A stretch of DNA of 64,000 nt from IMG/VR virus record IMGVR_UViG_3300047483_000174, positions 62,001 to 126,000 of that record; one strand, written 5' to 3'. The notes beneath the pieces were generated by a model. It made no database searches and was not told where the DNA came from. It saw nothing but the letters and a program-made list of their open reading frames with translations. Origin of the DNA: a virus. Shown in pieces: positions 36,639 to 45,763 of this stretch. The position numbers were made by a program, and so were the translations under genes. The number at the start of each line of letters is the position of its first letter. Position 1 is the first letter of the stretch.

Positions 36639-36662
36639 AACCCAGTGCTTTCGCACTGGGTT
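36639..36662 (-). terminator. Rho-independent terminator after gp23
   Basis: Minus-strand stem CCCAGTGC / GCACTGGG with a GAAA loop, extended by A/T pairs and followed by TTTTCTTTT. It lies 26 bp past the gp23 stop. Confidence 0.88.
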
Positions 36663-36687
36663 GACTTTGTTTCCACGTTCGTATATA

Positions 36688-37845
36688 TTATACGAATGAT
36701 AGGTTTGCAACGTTGATCTTTGATAGATAGTCTGCTGCGTTACCTAGAGATGAAGCGGTGTTGGTTAGTTCAACATATCCGTAACGAGTCATGAAGGACA
36801 CGACTGGTTCGAAGGTTGATGGGTCAACCACAACGCCTGATGACATTAGAGGAACGTATGGGCAGTAGAACGCTGCTGCGTCGATCTCGCCCTGACCCTT
36901 GTAACCTAGTAGAACTGGTGCGGTGTCTGATGCGTAGGTGTTGACGTAAACGCGCATTGTGCCGTTTAGAGTTCCAACAAACTTGGTGTTGGTTGGTGCT
37001 TCAAATGTGCCTTCGGTTGTACGAGCGAATGCTGAAGTGGTAGCTGACTGTAGAACAGTTAGTGCTGCTGGTGAGATAACTGCCCAGTTAGCTGCGCCAC
37101 GACGAGTGCGCTGTGCAACTAGGTTTGCTTGCTGGTTGATTAGTGTTGCTAGAACAGCGTGACGATCACCAACGAAGTGTGGGGTGCCTGTGAAGGTGCC
37201 GTTCATGTCGTAGGTTGCGCCTAGTGTTGCTAGGTTGGTTAGTGAGCCAAGGATTTCCTGGTCGATTTCAGCGGTGATTTCCATCGCTAGAGCCGCCATG
37301 ATTTCTGCTTCGATGTCTAGACCGTGCATTGCGTTAGCATCTTGTGCTGCTTCAAAAGTCCAACGTGCTGATAGCTTACGTGTTTTAGCTTCAACAGTTT
37401 GCTTTAGGACTTGAATTGACATACGGTTACCAGCTACACCTTCTAGGTTTGCAGTTGGTAGAGGTGCGGTTGTGCCGTTACCTGAGTATGCAGTTGCAAT
37501 GTTGAATGGTGATAGTGCTTCTGAACCAGCGGTTGTAGCACCAGCGTTGTCTGCGTAACGAACACGTAGAGTGTGGATTTGGCCTACTGGACCAGTCATT
37601 GGCTGAACGCCGATGATTTCGTTAGCAATAACGGTTGGCATAACACGGCGAATAACTGGTAGAATTACTTTGTTTAGAGTAGCAATGTTACCTGCCTGAG
37701 TTGCACCTGCGGTTGCACTTTCATTTAGTGCTTTCTTTGTGTTTTCTAGAACTGATGACATTACATCGCGCTTGGTTCCGACTAGACCTTCTAGTAGTGC
37801 TTCGCGTGTCGCGTTCCAGTTTTTACCTTCAAAAAGATTTTCCAT
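36688..37845 (-). CDS. 23: Major capsid protein gp23
   Basis: 385 residues, clearly shorter than the 521 of T4. The HK97-fold opening RRVMPTVIANEIIGVQPMTG (about 67-86) followed by the TLRVRYA strand is the gp23 signature. The C-terminus GYVELTNTASSLGNAADYLS is also typical. The shorter length suggests loss of the T4 insertion domain. An amphipathic N-terminal leader to about 45 would be the part cut by gp21. Codon use is G-richer than in the fibers, as expected for the most abundant product. AGGAGA before the start; strong terminator behind. Confidence 0.95.
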   Translation of the reverse strand: MENLFEGKNWNATREALLEGLVGTKRDVMSSVLENTKKALNESATAGATQAGNIATLNKVILPVIRRVMPTVIANEIIGVQPMTGPVGQIHTLRVRYADNAGATTAGSEALSPFNIATAYSGNGTTAPLPTANLEGVAGNRMSIQVLKQTVEAKTRKLSARWTFEAAQDANAMHGLDIEAEIMAALAMEITAEIDQEILGSLTNLATLGATYDMNGTFTGTPHFVGDRHAVLATLINQQANLVAQRTRRGAANWAVISPAALTVLQSATTSAFARTTEGTFEAPTNTKFVGTLNGTMRVYVNTYASDTAPVLLGYKGQGEIDAAAFYCPYVPLMSSGVVVDPSTFEPVVSFMTRYGYVELTNTASSLGNAADYLSKINVANLSFV

Positions 37846-37872
37846 CTTTAAGTTCTCCTGTATCTGGTTAAA

Positions 37873-38982
37873 TTATTTCAATCCTGCCAATTTCTTTAGC
37901 ACGACAATATCGGCATCGCCGTTCTGACTTGATTGTGTTTCCACAATACGGTCGCCAGTACGTTCTGTAACTTTGCCTTCAGTTAGTTTTTGTTTTGTTT
38001 CTGCTCTCGCAGTAACATTTTCGTTCAAAACTGCTGGTAGATATTTCTTAAAAGCAGTTTTTAGATTTGCTGTCTTTACTGATTCAAGAAGATCAGTCAT
38101 TACACGGCGCTTTTCACCTGAAAGTGGTGATAGTAGACTTTCCATAACCGCTTTACGGTTAGCACGGTCTTCCATGATACGCACTTTCTTGTTTGCCGCC
38201 GCGATTGCCGCTTCTTTCTCAGCAATCATCGCTTTCAGCGTTGCAACTTCGTTAGCATTTTCGTTTAGCTTCTTATTCATTTTAGAAACTTCAGTTCCTT
38301 CATTTAGCTGTGAAGCCATGAATTCACCAGCAAATGCTTCAAATAGACGACGACCAAAATCATTTTCTTTGGCCTGTTTGATGTCTTCTTTCAAAACATT
38401 TAGTTCTGAACGTAGAGTTTTGTTGATTGATTTTTCAACTAGCTCTGCTGAACGTTTGATAAATGATTGCTTAGTTTTATTAAGCAATTCTTTACCTTCT
38501 GCTATCATACGCACCTTGGTTTCTACCAATTCGCGCTTGTCATTGTGGAACTCTGCTAGTTCGCGTGAAAGCTGTTTTGTTACGAATAGCTTGGTTGTTT
38601 CCAAGTGTTCGTTCATCTTCGCACGGTCAACACGTAGTTCCTTGACCTCGTTTGCAAGCTGAGAAGTAATGAATTTTTCAAGAAGTTTAGCGTGTTCAGC
38701 AATTGCCTTTTTATAGGCAACACGTTCTGAGATTAGAGACGCACGGTCTGCTTGGAACTCTTCAATTTCTTTGCGAATTGCCGATTCAATGGTGTGACCC
38801 ATAGCTTCTACAATTACGCTCTTGTCGTGTTCAAACTTCTGTGCAAACTCTTCACGCAGTTCTGCTGTGACTTCTTCTCTCGCTTCATTTAGTTTTGCTT
38901 CCCAAGCCTCTTTAATTTGCATACTAACTTCTTCGGTTAGAACGCCTGACTCAAAAAGACCAGCAAGGATATCGTTTGCCAT
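37873..38982 (-). CDS. 22: Prohead core scaffolding protein gp22
   Basis: 369 residues, nearly all charged helix with long coiled-coil tracts (about 20-60, 75-215, 230-275), as in T4 gp22, which forms the core around which gp23 assembles. Several L/I-x-E sites (for example LTEE and ILAG-type turns near the N-terminus, LNEG near 235) could be gp21 cut sites. Position between gp21 and gp23 is the T4 order. AGGAGA before the start. Confidence 0.88.
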   Translation of the reverse strand: MANDILAGLFESGVLTEEVSMQIKEAWEAKLNEAREEVTAELREEFAQKFEHDKSVIVEAMGHTIESAIRKEIEEFQADRASLISERVAYKKAIAEHAKLLEKFITSQLANEVKELRVDRAKMNEHLETTKLFVTKQLSRELAEFHNDKRELVETKVRMIAEGKELLNKTKQSFIKRSAELVEKSINKTLRSELNVLKEDIKQAKENDFGRRLFEAFAGEFMASQLNEGTEVSKMNKKLNENANEVATLKAMIAEKEAAIAAANKKVRIMEDRANRKAVMESLLSPLSGEKRRVMTDLLESVKTANLKTAFKKYLPAVLNENVTARAETKQKLTEGKVTERTGDRIVETQSSQNGDADIVVLKKLAGLK

Positions 38983-38996
38983 TGTTGGTTCTCCTG

Positions 38997-39626
38997 TTAA
39001 AGTTTCAGTTCACGAATGAACTTTACTATTTGTTCTGACAAATACTTTTGCGCAGTCTTGTCATGTTGAACATCATGTGCCAGTTGCCAAGTTTGATAAC
39101 CGCCACGCATATTCATTAGCCCTTCATATATCGCTTTTGGATAAGCATTAGGAGCACTAGGTTGTGCAACAATGTCTACCGTAACGATTTCAAAATTGCT
39201 TACATTACCGTTACCATCAACTTCACCCGAACCACGAGATGAAACACCAAGTGTTGCGCCAGACTCAATCAATGTTCTGATAATGTTTCCCATTGGAGTG
39301 GGAACAATTTTTAGTTTTCCAAAACCATTTGGTCCGTCCATCCACATATTCTCAATAATGTGAGAAACGCGGTCAACGTTCACTGTTAGTTCTGGTGGAT
39401 GGTCGCACTCTCCAAGAACTGGAAAACCTTCAGATATTTTTTGCTGAACGCTTTCCACTGCTCTTGAAATTTCGGAGACCGGATATACTCTTTGGTTGGC
39501 ATTCTTCACGCCACCTTGCACAAAGATACCTTCCATGAACATCGTTTTATGTCCATTTTCACCCTCGACAATACGTGACTTGACGTTTGCTTGGTTATGA
39601 GATAGTCTTTCTATAAGAATGGCCAT
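38997..39626 (-). CDS. 21: Prohead protease gp21
   Basis: 209 residues, T4 size. It is a herpesvirus-assemblin-like serine protease: catalytic His in GECDHPPEL (about 73), Ser in GVSSRGSGEV (about 126), and the family block VDIVAQPSAPNAYPKAIYE (about 153-171). It degrades the scaffold and trims gp23 before DNA packaging. It lies between the acidic core protein and gp22 as in T4. GAGGGG before the start. Confidence 0.92.
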   Translation of the reverse strand: MAILIERLSHNQANVKSRIVEGENGHKTMFMEGIFVQGGVKNANQRVYPVSEISRAVESVQQKISEGFPVLGECDHPPELTVNVDRVSHIIENMWMDGPNGFGKLKIVPTPMGNIIRTLIESGATLGVSSRGSGEVDGNGNVSNFEIVTVDIVAQPSAPNAYPKAIYEGLMNMRGGYQTWQLAHDVQHDKTAQKYLSEQIVKFIRELKL

Positions 39627-39646
39627 GATTTTTTCCCCTCAAAAAA

Positions 39647-40495
39647 TTATAGTAGTGACTTCTTGTTTACACCGTTATCACCTGGCTTTGCGGTTTGACC
39701 CTTCCAAGCTGGTGATTTTTTGTTACCAGAAACGTTTACGTTCTTGGTTGACATGTCTTTTGGTGCTTCACCCTTGCCACCAGATGTGTTACCATCTTTG
39801 ACACGAACTGGTGCTGCATTTGAATCATCACCTGGGCGCTTTGGATTTGCGTTTACAGTTGTCTTGTTTTGAATGCCATTGTCACCAACTTTTGCAGTTT
39901 GTGGAGTTACATATTCAACAAGGTCATCATCCTCAGATTCATCTAGGTCAAGGTCGAATGATTCTTTGAAATCATCTTCTTCTTCACCTTCTTCATCTTC
40001 GTCTTCCATACCGTAGTCGTCATCTTCGCCTTCATCTTCACCTTCGAAGCCGTATTCCTCTTCGCCTTCGCCTTCTTCTTCACCTTCTTCACCAGACATA
40101 ATTTTTTCAAATTCTGCTTCTAGTTGTGCAAGTGCAGATTCTAGGTCATCAACACGAGATTCAACATCGCCTTCGCCTTCATCTTCGAACTCGCCGCCCA
40201 TATCATCACCCATCTCTAGGTCGTCAACGGCTGCATCATCACCCATTTCGTCTTCGTCATAGAATTCTTCTGTGTCGATTTCGTCTGAGTCATCTTCAAG
40301 GTCGTCAGCATAATCTTCTTCTGACTCATCTAAATCCTCTAGGTCTTCTTCTACAACTTCATCACTTTCGCTTAGAAGTTCTTCGTGGATTTGACGAGCG
40401 TTTTCAACGATAAAATCATGTAGCAGTTCTTCTGCTGCTTCACGCTCTTCATTGATAAGAAGTTCTAACACTTGTTCTAGCGTACTTCTTGACAT
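39647..40495 (-). CDS. Acidic prohead core protein (gp67/68-like)
   Basis: 282 residues. The N-terminal helix (LEQVLELLINEEREAAEELL, about 6-25, then HDFIVENARQIHEELL) is followed by a very long Asp/Glu-rich low-complexity region (about 45-190) with short coiled segments (RVDDLESALAQLEAEFEKI), and a basic, Lys/Asn/Gly tail. T4 gp67 is likewise a small acidic core protein encoded between gp20 and gp21. This one is much longer, so gp67-like is by position and composition rather than alignment. Confidence 0.7.
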   Translation of the reverse strand: MSRSTLEQVLELLINEEREAAEELLHDFIVENARQIHEELLSESDEVVEEDLEDLDESEEDYADDLEDDSDEIDTEEFYDEDEMGDDAAVDDLEMGDDMGGEFEDEGEGDVESRVDDLESALAQLEAEFEKIMSGEEGEEEGEGEEEYGFEGEDEGEDDDYGMEDEDEEGEEEDDFKESFDLDLDESEDDDLVEYVTPQTAKVGDNGIQNKTTVNANPKRPGDDSNAAPVRVKDGNTSGGKGEAPKDMSTKNVNVSGNKKSPAWKGQTAKPGDNGVNKKSLL

Positions 40496-40564
40496 TATAT
40501 AGTCTCCTTATCTTTTAAAAGCCACAAAGTGTGGCAAAGTTATAGAACACTTCCTGTTCTAAAT

Positions 40565-40574
40565 ATATTTACTC
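40565..40574 (-). promoter_or_regulatory. Possible late promoter for the core/capsid operon
   Basis: GAGTAAATAT on the minus strand, 70 bp before the start at 40495 and behind two terminators. It departs from consensus, but is the only late-type site before core-21-22-23. Confidence 0.4.
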
Positions 40575-40604
40575 ATTGTGGGGGAATATATGTGTATAAT
40601 ACGC

Positions 40605-40636
40605 AAAAAACGGCACTTTTTCTTTGAAAAATGCCG
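40605..40636 (-). terminator. Second rho-independent terminator after the portal operon
   Basis: Minus-strand stem CGGCATTTTT / AAAAAGTGCCG with one bulged base and loop CAAAG, followed by T6. It stands in tandem with the terminator at 40660-40694, isolating the portal unit from the capsid unit. Confidence 0.8.
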
Positions 40637-40659
40637 TAGAGATATTTAGATACTAGTCC

Positions 40660-40694
40660 AAAAAAATAAACTTCGGAGTTTTATGCTCCGAAGT
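40660..40694 (-). terminator. Rho-independent terminator overlapping the end of the 83-aa gene
   Basis: Minus-strand 9-bp stem ACTTCGGAG / CTCCGAAGT with a 7-nt loop, then TTTATTTTTTT. The 5' arm encodes the last codons (D-F-G-A) and the loop holds the stop, so coding and termination are fused. Confidence 0.88.
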
Positions 40695-40932
40695 CCATTC
40701 CGTCCATTGGTGGCATTCCGCCTTCTTCACCGCCAGCGGCAGCTTGTCCACCATACATTCTCTTTACTAACTCTCCACGTGTCTTGTCCTGATACTTTCT
40801 GTATTCACGCATTCTACGTAGCTTTGCCAAATGTGCAAGAGTGAGACGAGCCTTTCGGGTGTCGCCCACTTTCTTTGCGTTCTGTTTATCTGCCTCTGGT
40901 GAGTAGTTCTCACTAATTTGTTTGTATCTCAT
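40681..40932 (-). CDS. Small basic protein after portal, possible prohead core component
   Basis: 83 residues. A basic helical centre (ARLTLAHLAKLRRMREYRKY, about 28-47) is followed by KTRGELVKRMYGGQAA and a Gly/Met/Asp tail. Position between portal and the acidic core protein, as for T4 gp67/gp68, suggests a prohead core role; no motif proves it. It begins 9 bp after the portal stop. A TATAAATAG late-type match (40937-40945) lies so close to the ATG that it would give a nearly leaderless message. Confidence 0.6.
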   Translation of the reverse strand: MRYKQISENYSPEADKQNAKKVGDTRKARLTLAHLAKLRRMREYRKYQDKTRGELVKRMYGGQAAAGGEEGGMPPMDGMDFGA

Positions 40933-40940
40933 ATAACTAT

Positions 40941-42662
40941 TTATACTTTCGTTATATCTTCTTCACCTTCTTCTGGTGCGTTTTCGGCCCCAGATATTGG
41001 CGAACCTTCTTCTTGGTCGGGTTCTTCATTTTCAAAATCGAACTCATCACCTCCACCAAAATCTGGTGCTGGTGGCGGTGCAGCGCCCATACTCTGTAGT
41101 TCATCTTCAGATGCTTGTGTTGGGTCATTTACGTCATGTTCTTCTCGCCACATACGTTCGTTTTCTAGAATCTCATCTTCTGTCATCCCAAGGAAACGCT
41201 TCATAGCAAAACGCTTACTGATATATTCAACATCTGCAATTGAAGTAAAGACTTGCATCATTACGCTATCAACTTCTGCCTGACGGAACTTTCCAAAGTG
41301 CTGTGGCGGATTGAATTTTATGTCAAACATAGAACTTTCAACTTCAATGCCACGGTGCTTCAAGAACATCTTGAACTCTCTATCAAGTTCTTCTGCAATA
41401 AGTGATTGCAATCTTTCGCAGAACTTGGTAAATCTAAATTCTTGAATCATTGCAGTTCCGACACGGCCATCAGAATAAGATGAACCAGCATCCGCATCAC
41501 TTGTTCCCATATAGCTCGGCGGAACTCTCAATCCACGGAATAGTTTGTTATTGAAGAAACGCAAATCGTCAATCTGTCCTAAATTTTCACCACCAGGAAG
41601 TGTTTCTACCTTGGAACCACGCCCTTCTGATGTTTGAGCAAAAAAGTAATCTTCCATAATTGAAAGTGGGTTATACGCACTATCAGTAATGTTCTGACCA
41701 CCACCAGTTTTTGATGGTATTCTGCGCTGGTGAATTTCATTCTTGATGCGTTCCAAATGAGCACGAGCCTTGTGAGTTGGCATGTTTCCAACATCAATAT
41801 AGAACACTCTGCGTTCTGGAGCACGCTGAACACGATAGATTAGAATAGCATCTTCAAGAAGTTCTTTTTGCTTGTATACCTTGAATACTGGTTCAAGAAT
41901 ACTTGTTCCAAATGGCCAATAGTTATCAATACCTTCGCTTAGAGAGATATGAACAATGTGGGCTGCATCTATTGGCATAGACTGTTGTTCGTTTGAATAT
42001 CTTGAACCACCAGAACCTATTGGCATAACCGATGTTGCGCCCGCTGCACTGGCATTGATAGATGGAATACCAACCGAATAGCCTGTAGGAAGATTTTGCA
42101 TCTTCTCTTGCGGTGCGGCAACCGACATAGATTCAACATTCAAATCAATGTCCTTGATGAAATACACTTCTGGTTTTTTACCCTTGCCTTCGTTTACAAG
42201 AACCTTTTCAACTTTGGCAGGGTCAACCCAATATAGCTTATATGTTTCTGGGTCACGAACAAATACTTGATCCCCGTATTTGATTGCGTTTCTGAATATA
42301 CGAAATGCTCTTTTCTTCAAGTCATTTATATTGACCCATTGACGTAATGATTTTTGAAGAACTTCACTTTCAGATTCAGATGGGTCTTCGTTCCATTCAA
42401 TCATGAATGGAATGTTGGTATTTTCGTCTTTGAGAGTTGAGAACTCGGCAATGACATCAAGGGCAGCATTTACTTCGCTGTCCAAATCCATTTGGTCATA
42501 TTGTCCATAACGCTGAACTCTGTTTGGTTGTCCTTGATAAACTTCTGGCAACCAACTTGAATACTTCTTATTTGAAGCATCACCAGCATTATAAGACGCC
42601 GATCTTTCTGTAACTCTATCAGACCCCGTATAAGGTTTGAAGTATTTTTTCCAAGTCGCCAT
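40941..42662 (-). CDS. 20: Portal vertex protein gp20
   Basis: 573 residues (T4: 524). Portal hallmarks in order: YGQYDQMDLDSEVNAALDVIAE (wing start, about 52-73; residues quoted at both ends), FRIFRNAIKYGDQVFV (about 122), KTGGGQNITDSAYNPLSIMEDYFFAQ-type region around 320-345, LRVPPSYMG (about 375) and FTKFCERLQSLI (about 410). An acidic C-terminal tail follows. It forms the dodecameric packaging channel and prohead initiator. Single-gene order 20-(83 aa)-core-21-22-23 follows T4. Confidence 0.95.
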   Translation of the reverse strand: MATWKKYFKPYTGSDRVTERSASYNAGDASNKKYSSWLPEVYQGQPNRVQRYGQYDQMDLDSEVNAALDVIAEFSTLKDENTNIPFMIEWNEDPSESESEVLQKSLRQWVNINDLKKRAFRIFRNAIKYGDQVFVRDPETYKLYWVDPAKVEKVLVNEGKGKKPEVYFIKDIDLNVESMSVAAPQEKMQNLPTGYSVGIPSINASAAGATSVMPIGSGGSRYSNEQQSMPIDAAHIVHISLSEGIDNYWPFGTSILEPVFKVYKQKELLEDAILIYRVQRAPERRVFYIDVGNMPTHKARAHLERIKNEIHQRRIPSKTGGGQNITDSAYNPLSIMEDYFFAQTSEGRGSKVETLPGGENLGQIDDLRFFNNKLFRGLRVPPSYMGTSDADAGSSYSDGRVGTAMIQEFRFTKFCERLQSLIAEELDREFKMFLKHRGIEVESSMFDIKFNPPQHFGKFRQAEVDSVMMQVFTSIADVEYISKRFAMKRFLGMTEDEILENERMWREEHDVNDPTQASEDELQSMGAAPPPAPDFGGGDEFDFENEEPDQEEGSPISGAENAPEEGEEDITKV

Positions 42663-42717
42663 ATATATTTTCCTCTAATCTCTTATTATATCATTATTTT
42701 AGTTATTTGTAAATAGT

Positions 42718-45669
42718 TTATTGCAATGCGCCAATCAATTGGTCTAACTTTGCAGTGAGTATACGTATATCTTCTGAACCAGTTTTCTGTTCTAATTGTG
42801 GTTTATTAGCTGCTACACTCTCACTAAGTTGCTGTAAAATCTGAAGCATCTGTCGTTTTGATTCTTCGCTATCACCAAGACTTTTTTGAAGATCATCAAA
42901 ATAGGCAGAAAACTGTTCATCGGTCGCATTGATACCCGTATCATTGAAACCAACAATGTTACTTACGCCAGTATATACTTGCTGCATTTGCTCTGTATTT
43001 TGCTGACCAGGAATCATCATTCCTTGAACGAATGATCTTTCTGCAAGTTTTTGCTCAGATACAGACAAAACAGGAACTTCAGATGGTGATTGAAGAGATT
43101 CAACTGTAATTCCTGGTAGGTCGGAAAGAAGTGCTTCTCTTAGACTATCGGCATTTCCTCCAAGGAGATTTATAAAATCTTGATTTGTAAACATCTCGTC
43201 AATGATTTTTTTCATCTCATCAGACGTTATACCAGTTTCTCTCATATTATTAACTGCTTCTTGAGCAAGCATAGTTGCTTTTATTTCGTCAGAAACATCG
43301 CTCATATCGTTTACAGCGGGTATCACTTCGCTGAGACGTTCTTGTATAGCAATTGGTGCTATTTCTTTTATAGCTGCTGTTGCCTGTTCTTGGTCGAGTC
43401 GGGCAGAAGTATTGGTTCCGTTTTCAGATTCAATCTTTGCATTGCGATAAGACTCGTAGTATCTTTCTCTCATTAGTCTATTCATACGAGTTTCAATATT
43501 GTCAGTGGCAGCTTCTAATCCACTTGTTATAATCTTAGATTGTTCTTCTATGATATATGTATCAATTGCGTTCTGTTCCAATGGGTCAGTCATTTGAGAA
43601 CGTAATGCTTCAAGCTCTGCTATTCGTTGCCTTGCTTCTTCTACGTTGCCAGCCCAAGTAAAGTTATTCCACGTTGAGTACTCTGTGTCTTCCACTGCGG
43701 ATTCTACCTTTTTAATTTGTTCTGGGTTCATATTGGCATAGATGTCTTGTCTTTTTACCCGTTGTTGTTCCTGAATTACTTCGGATGTATCGGCCAATTC
43801 TCTGTAGTCACCAGCCATATGATGGTCTGGAAACAAGTCTGCTACTCCCTGTGCGAACACATTTATTGTTCCCATTAACATTTCATTTGCGGTAGCGCCC
43901 ATACTAACAAGGCTTGCTAAAAATCCATCTGCCTTTGTTGCTAACGTGTCAATTACATCAATTTGACCTTCTATTATACCGGTCTGTGCATTTAAAATTC
44001 TACTAAGTTCACGTGTGTTATCCAATGTTTTTAATACACTCGCGTTTAAGTTATCAAGGGCAACGCCTCTACGTCTTTCCGCATCTTGGCGGCGGCGTTC
44101 CGCTCTGTCCACTTCTGGAGCAGATATTTTATTAACAGCATCCTGTGCGGTTTGTGCCATTCTACCAAGACCAGCAACAATTGAAGAAACTTCTGCATCA
44201 CCACTGGCAACAAGTTGTGCAACAAGAGGGTCATTTGCGACTGTATCTGCCATCTGCTTGGTATAACGAGCAACAAGTTCGTCTGTTCCCCTCCCAGCAC
44301 GTAATTCCATCATCATTTGTTCAGCAATCGCCCTTACACCAGACAATGCTGGATTGTTAAGTGCTGCAAACTCTTGAGTCAACATAAATCTATTTGGGTC
44401 AATCGCACCTTTCGCAATAATCTCTCCAAGTGGACCCATTTTAGCCATAGCACCAATTTCATTTATAACTTCTTGTGAAAGTTGCATTGAATTTGTCATA
44501 AGCATTGCAGATATATCATCTCTACCAAGGTAATCTCGTATCATTTTTGCAGATTCTTCAAGTGAAGTTTTGAGAACCATCGATACACCCTCAACAGCAT
44601 CCATAAATGATTTCATACCTCTATCTCGTTCTGAGGCAGAGATTTGTTCTAGTAATCCAGTTCTTTGAAGTGTGTCGAGATATGTTCCCGAAATCTTAGC
44701 GACTTGCGAGAAATTCACACCATATCTATCCATTATGTCTGTTGCATAGGCTACTTTATTGACAAACTCCAATGCGGCATTAGTTCCAGTGACACCAACA
44801 GCATTTGAAAATTCTCTTACAAATTGTGTTGCCTCAACGATAGTCATACCATTATCGCTAAAGGCTTTAGTGGTATCAACAAAAGATGCACCCAAATCTT
44901 CGATGAGTCCACTTTGTCTTAGTTCGGTGGTTATTTCAAAACGGTCTTTGACTTGTTGCATCATCATCTCAAATGGAACTTGAGATGCAGCATAAGCTGC
45001 ACTAGCTGCGCCAAACGCTTTTTTAGCAACTCCCATAGGACCAGAGCCTAATCCGATAGAATCAAGAAGTCCACTTAACATATCATCGCCCTTGACTGGT
45101 GCATTGACTCCCAAATTATTCTTAATATCTTTTAGATTTGCAACTATGTCTTTAGTATTAAATCCTTTTGTTACCTCGTCTCCGAAATCTTTAAAAAACT
45201 CTTTCATAGCTTTAGCCTGTGACATAATACTTCTATTATTTTGTTTCAACAAGTCTTCAACATATTTTTTAATATTTGGTTCTAATTTTTGTAATCCAGA
45301 AACAGCTTGTGTAACCTCGTCTTGTTGTAACGATGGAGGTGGAGTTGCATCTGTTGACTTTTTATTTTTTAAGTATGACAAGGATTTTATAATATCGGTA
45401 TGAGTTTGTTGCAAAATACCTATAATCTTTTTAAATTCTTTTGCAGCCTCGGAATTCCCAGATGATATAGAACTAACATTAGACAAAAGCGTATTCATAT
45501 TCCCAATAAGTTTTGCAGTATTAGAATCGCCACTTTTTATTGCATTTGCTATATTATTATCACCATTTTTTATGGCGTTCAAAATACCCTGTTGCGTTGT
45601 TTCAGACGCCCAAGATGGTAAATCAGTTCCTGTAATATGAACGTTTTGTTGATTTGGATCAGTTGCCAT
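42718..45669 (-). CDS. Probable tail tape measure protein
   Basis: 983 residues, much longer than T4 gp29 (590). About 15-130: Asn/Ser-rich helical repeats (GILNAIKNGDNNIANAIKSG, about 28-47). About 220-560: a helix-rich Ala/Gly/Met region with VTGTNAALEFVNKVAYATDI and YLGRDDISAML, resembling tape measure domains. The remainder is helical with Glu/Gln repeats. Length, composition and its divergent partner, the frameshifting chaperone gene, support a tape measure role, as these two genes are normally adjacent. A late promoter lies upstream; AAGGTGA precedes the ATG. Confidence 0.7.
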   Translation of the reverse strand: MATDPNQQNVHITGTDLPSWASETTQQGILNAIKNGDNNIANAIKSGDSNTAKLIGNMNTLLSNVSSISSGNSEAAKEFKKIIGILQQTHTDIIKSLSYLKNKKSTDATPPPSLQQDEVTQAVSGLQKLEPNIKKYVEDLLKQNNRSIMSQAKAMKEFFKDFGDEVTKGFNTKDIVANLKDIKNNLGVNAPVKGDDMLSGLLDSIGLGSGPMGVAKKAFGAASAAYAASQVPFEMMMQQVKDRFEITTELRQSGLIEDLGASFVDTTKAFSDNGMTIVEATQFVREFSNAVGVTGTNAALEFVNKVAYATDIMDRYGVNFSQVAKISGTYLDTLQRTGLLEQISASERDRGMKSFMDAVEGVSMVLKTSLEESAKMIRDYLGRDDISAMLMTNSMQLSQEVINEIGAMAKMGPLGEIIAKGAIDPNRFMLTQEFAALNNPALSGVRAIAEQMMMELRAGRGTDELVARYTKQMADTVANDPLVAQLVASGDAEVSSIVAGLGRMAQTAQDAVNKISAPEVDRAERRRQDAERRRGVALDNLNASVLKTLDNTRELSRILNAQTGIIEGQIDVIDTLATKADGFLASLVSMGATANEMLMGTINVFAQGVADLFPDHHMAGDYRELADTSEVIQEQQRVKRQDIYANMNPEQIKKVESAVEDTEYSTWNNFTWAGNVEEARQRIAELEALRSQMTDPLEQNAIDTYIIEEQSKIITSGLEAATDNIETRMNRLMRERYYESYRNAKIESENGTNTSARLDQEQATAAIKEIAPIAIQERLSEVIPAVNDMSDVSDEIKATMLAQEAVNNMRETGITSDEMKKIIDEMFTNQDFINLLGGNADSLREALLSDLPGITVESLQSPSEVPVLSVSEQKLAERSFVQGMMIPGQQNTEQMQQVYTGVSNIVGFNDTGINATDEQFSAYFDDLQKSLGDSEESKRQMLQILQQLSESVAANKPQLEQKTGSEDIRILTAKLDQLIGALQ

Positions 45670-45706
45670 AAATTTTCACCTTGACTTTTATTATTATTTT
45701 GTGTAT

Positions 45707-45715
45707 TATAAATAC
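45707..45715 (+). promoter_or_regulatory. Late promoter for the chaperone gene
   Basis: TATAAATAC on the plus strand, exact late consensus, 49 bp before the ATG at 45764. A second weaker match (CATAAATAT) follows at 45719. Confidence 0.8.
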
Positions 45716-45738
45716 AACCATAAATATAACTCGTTAGT

Positions 45739-45747
45739 GTATTTATC
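45739..45747 (-). promoter_or_regulatory. Late promoter for the tape measure gene
   Basis: GATAAATAC on the minus strand, 70 bp before the start at 45669. It makes a divergent pair of late promoters with 45707. Confidence 0.75.
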
Positions 45748-45763
45748 AAAGGTAAAAGATACG

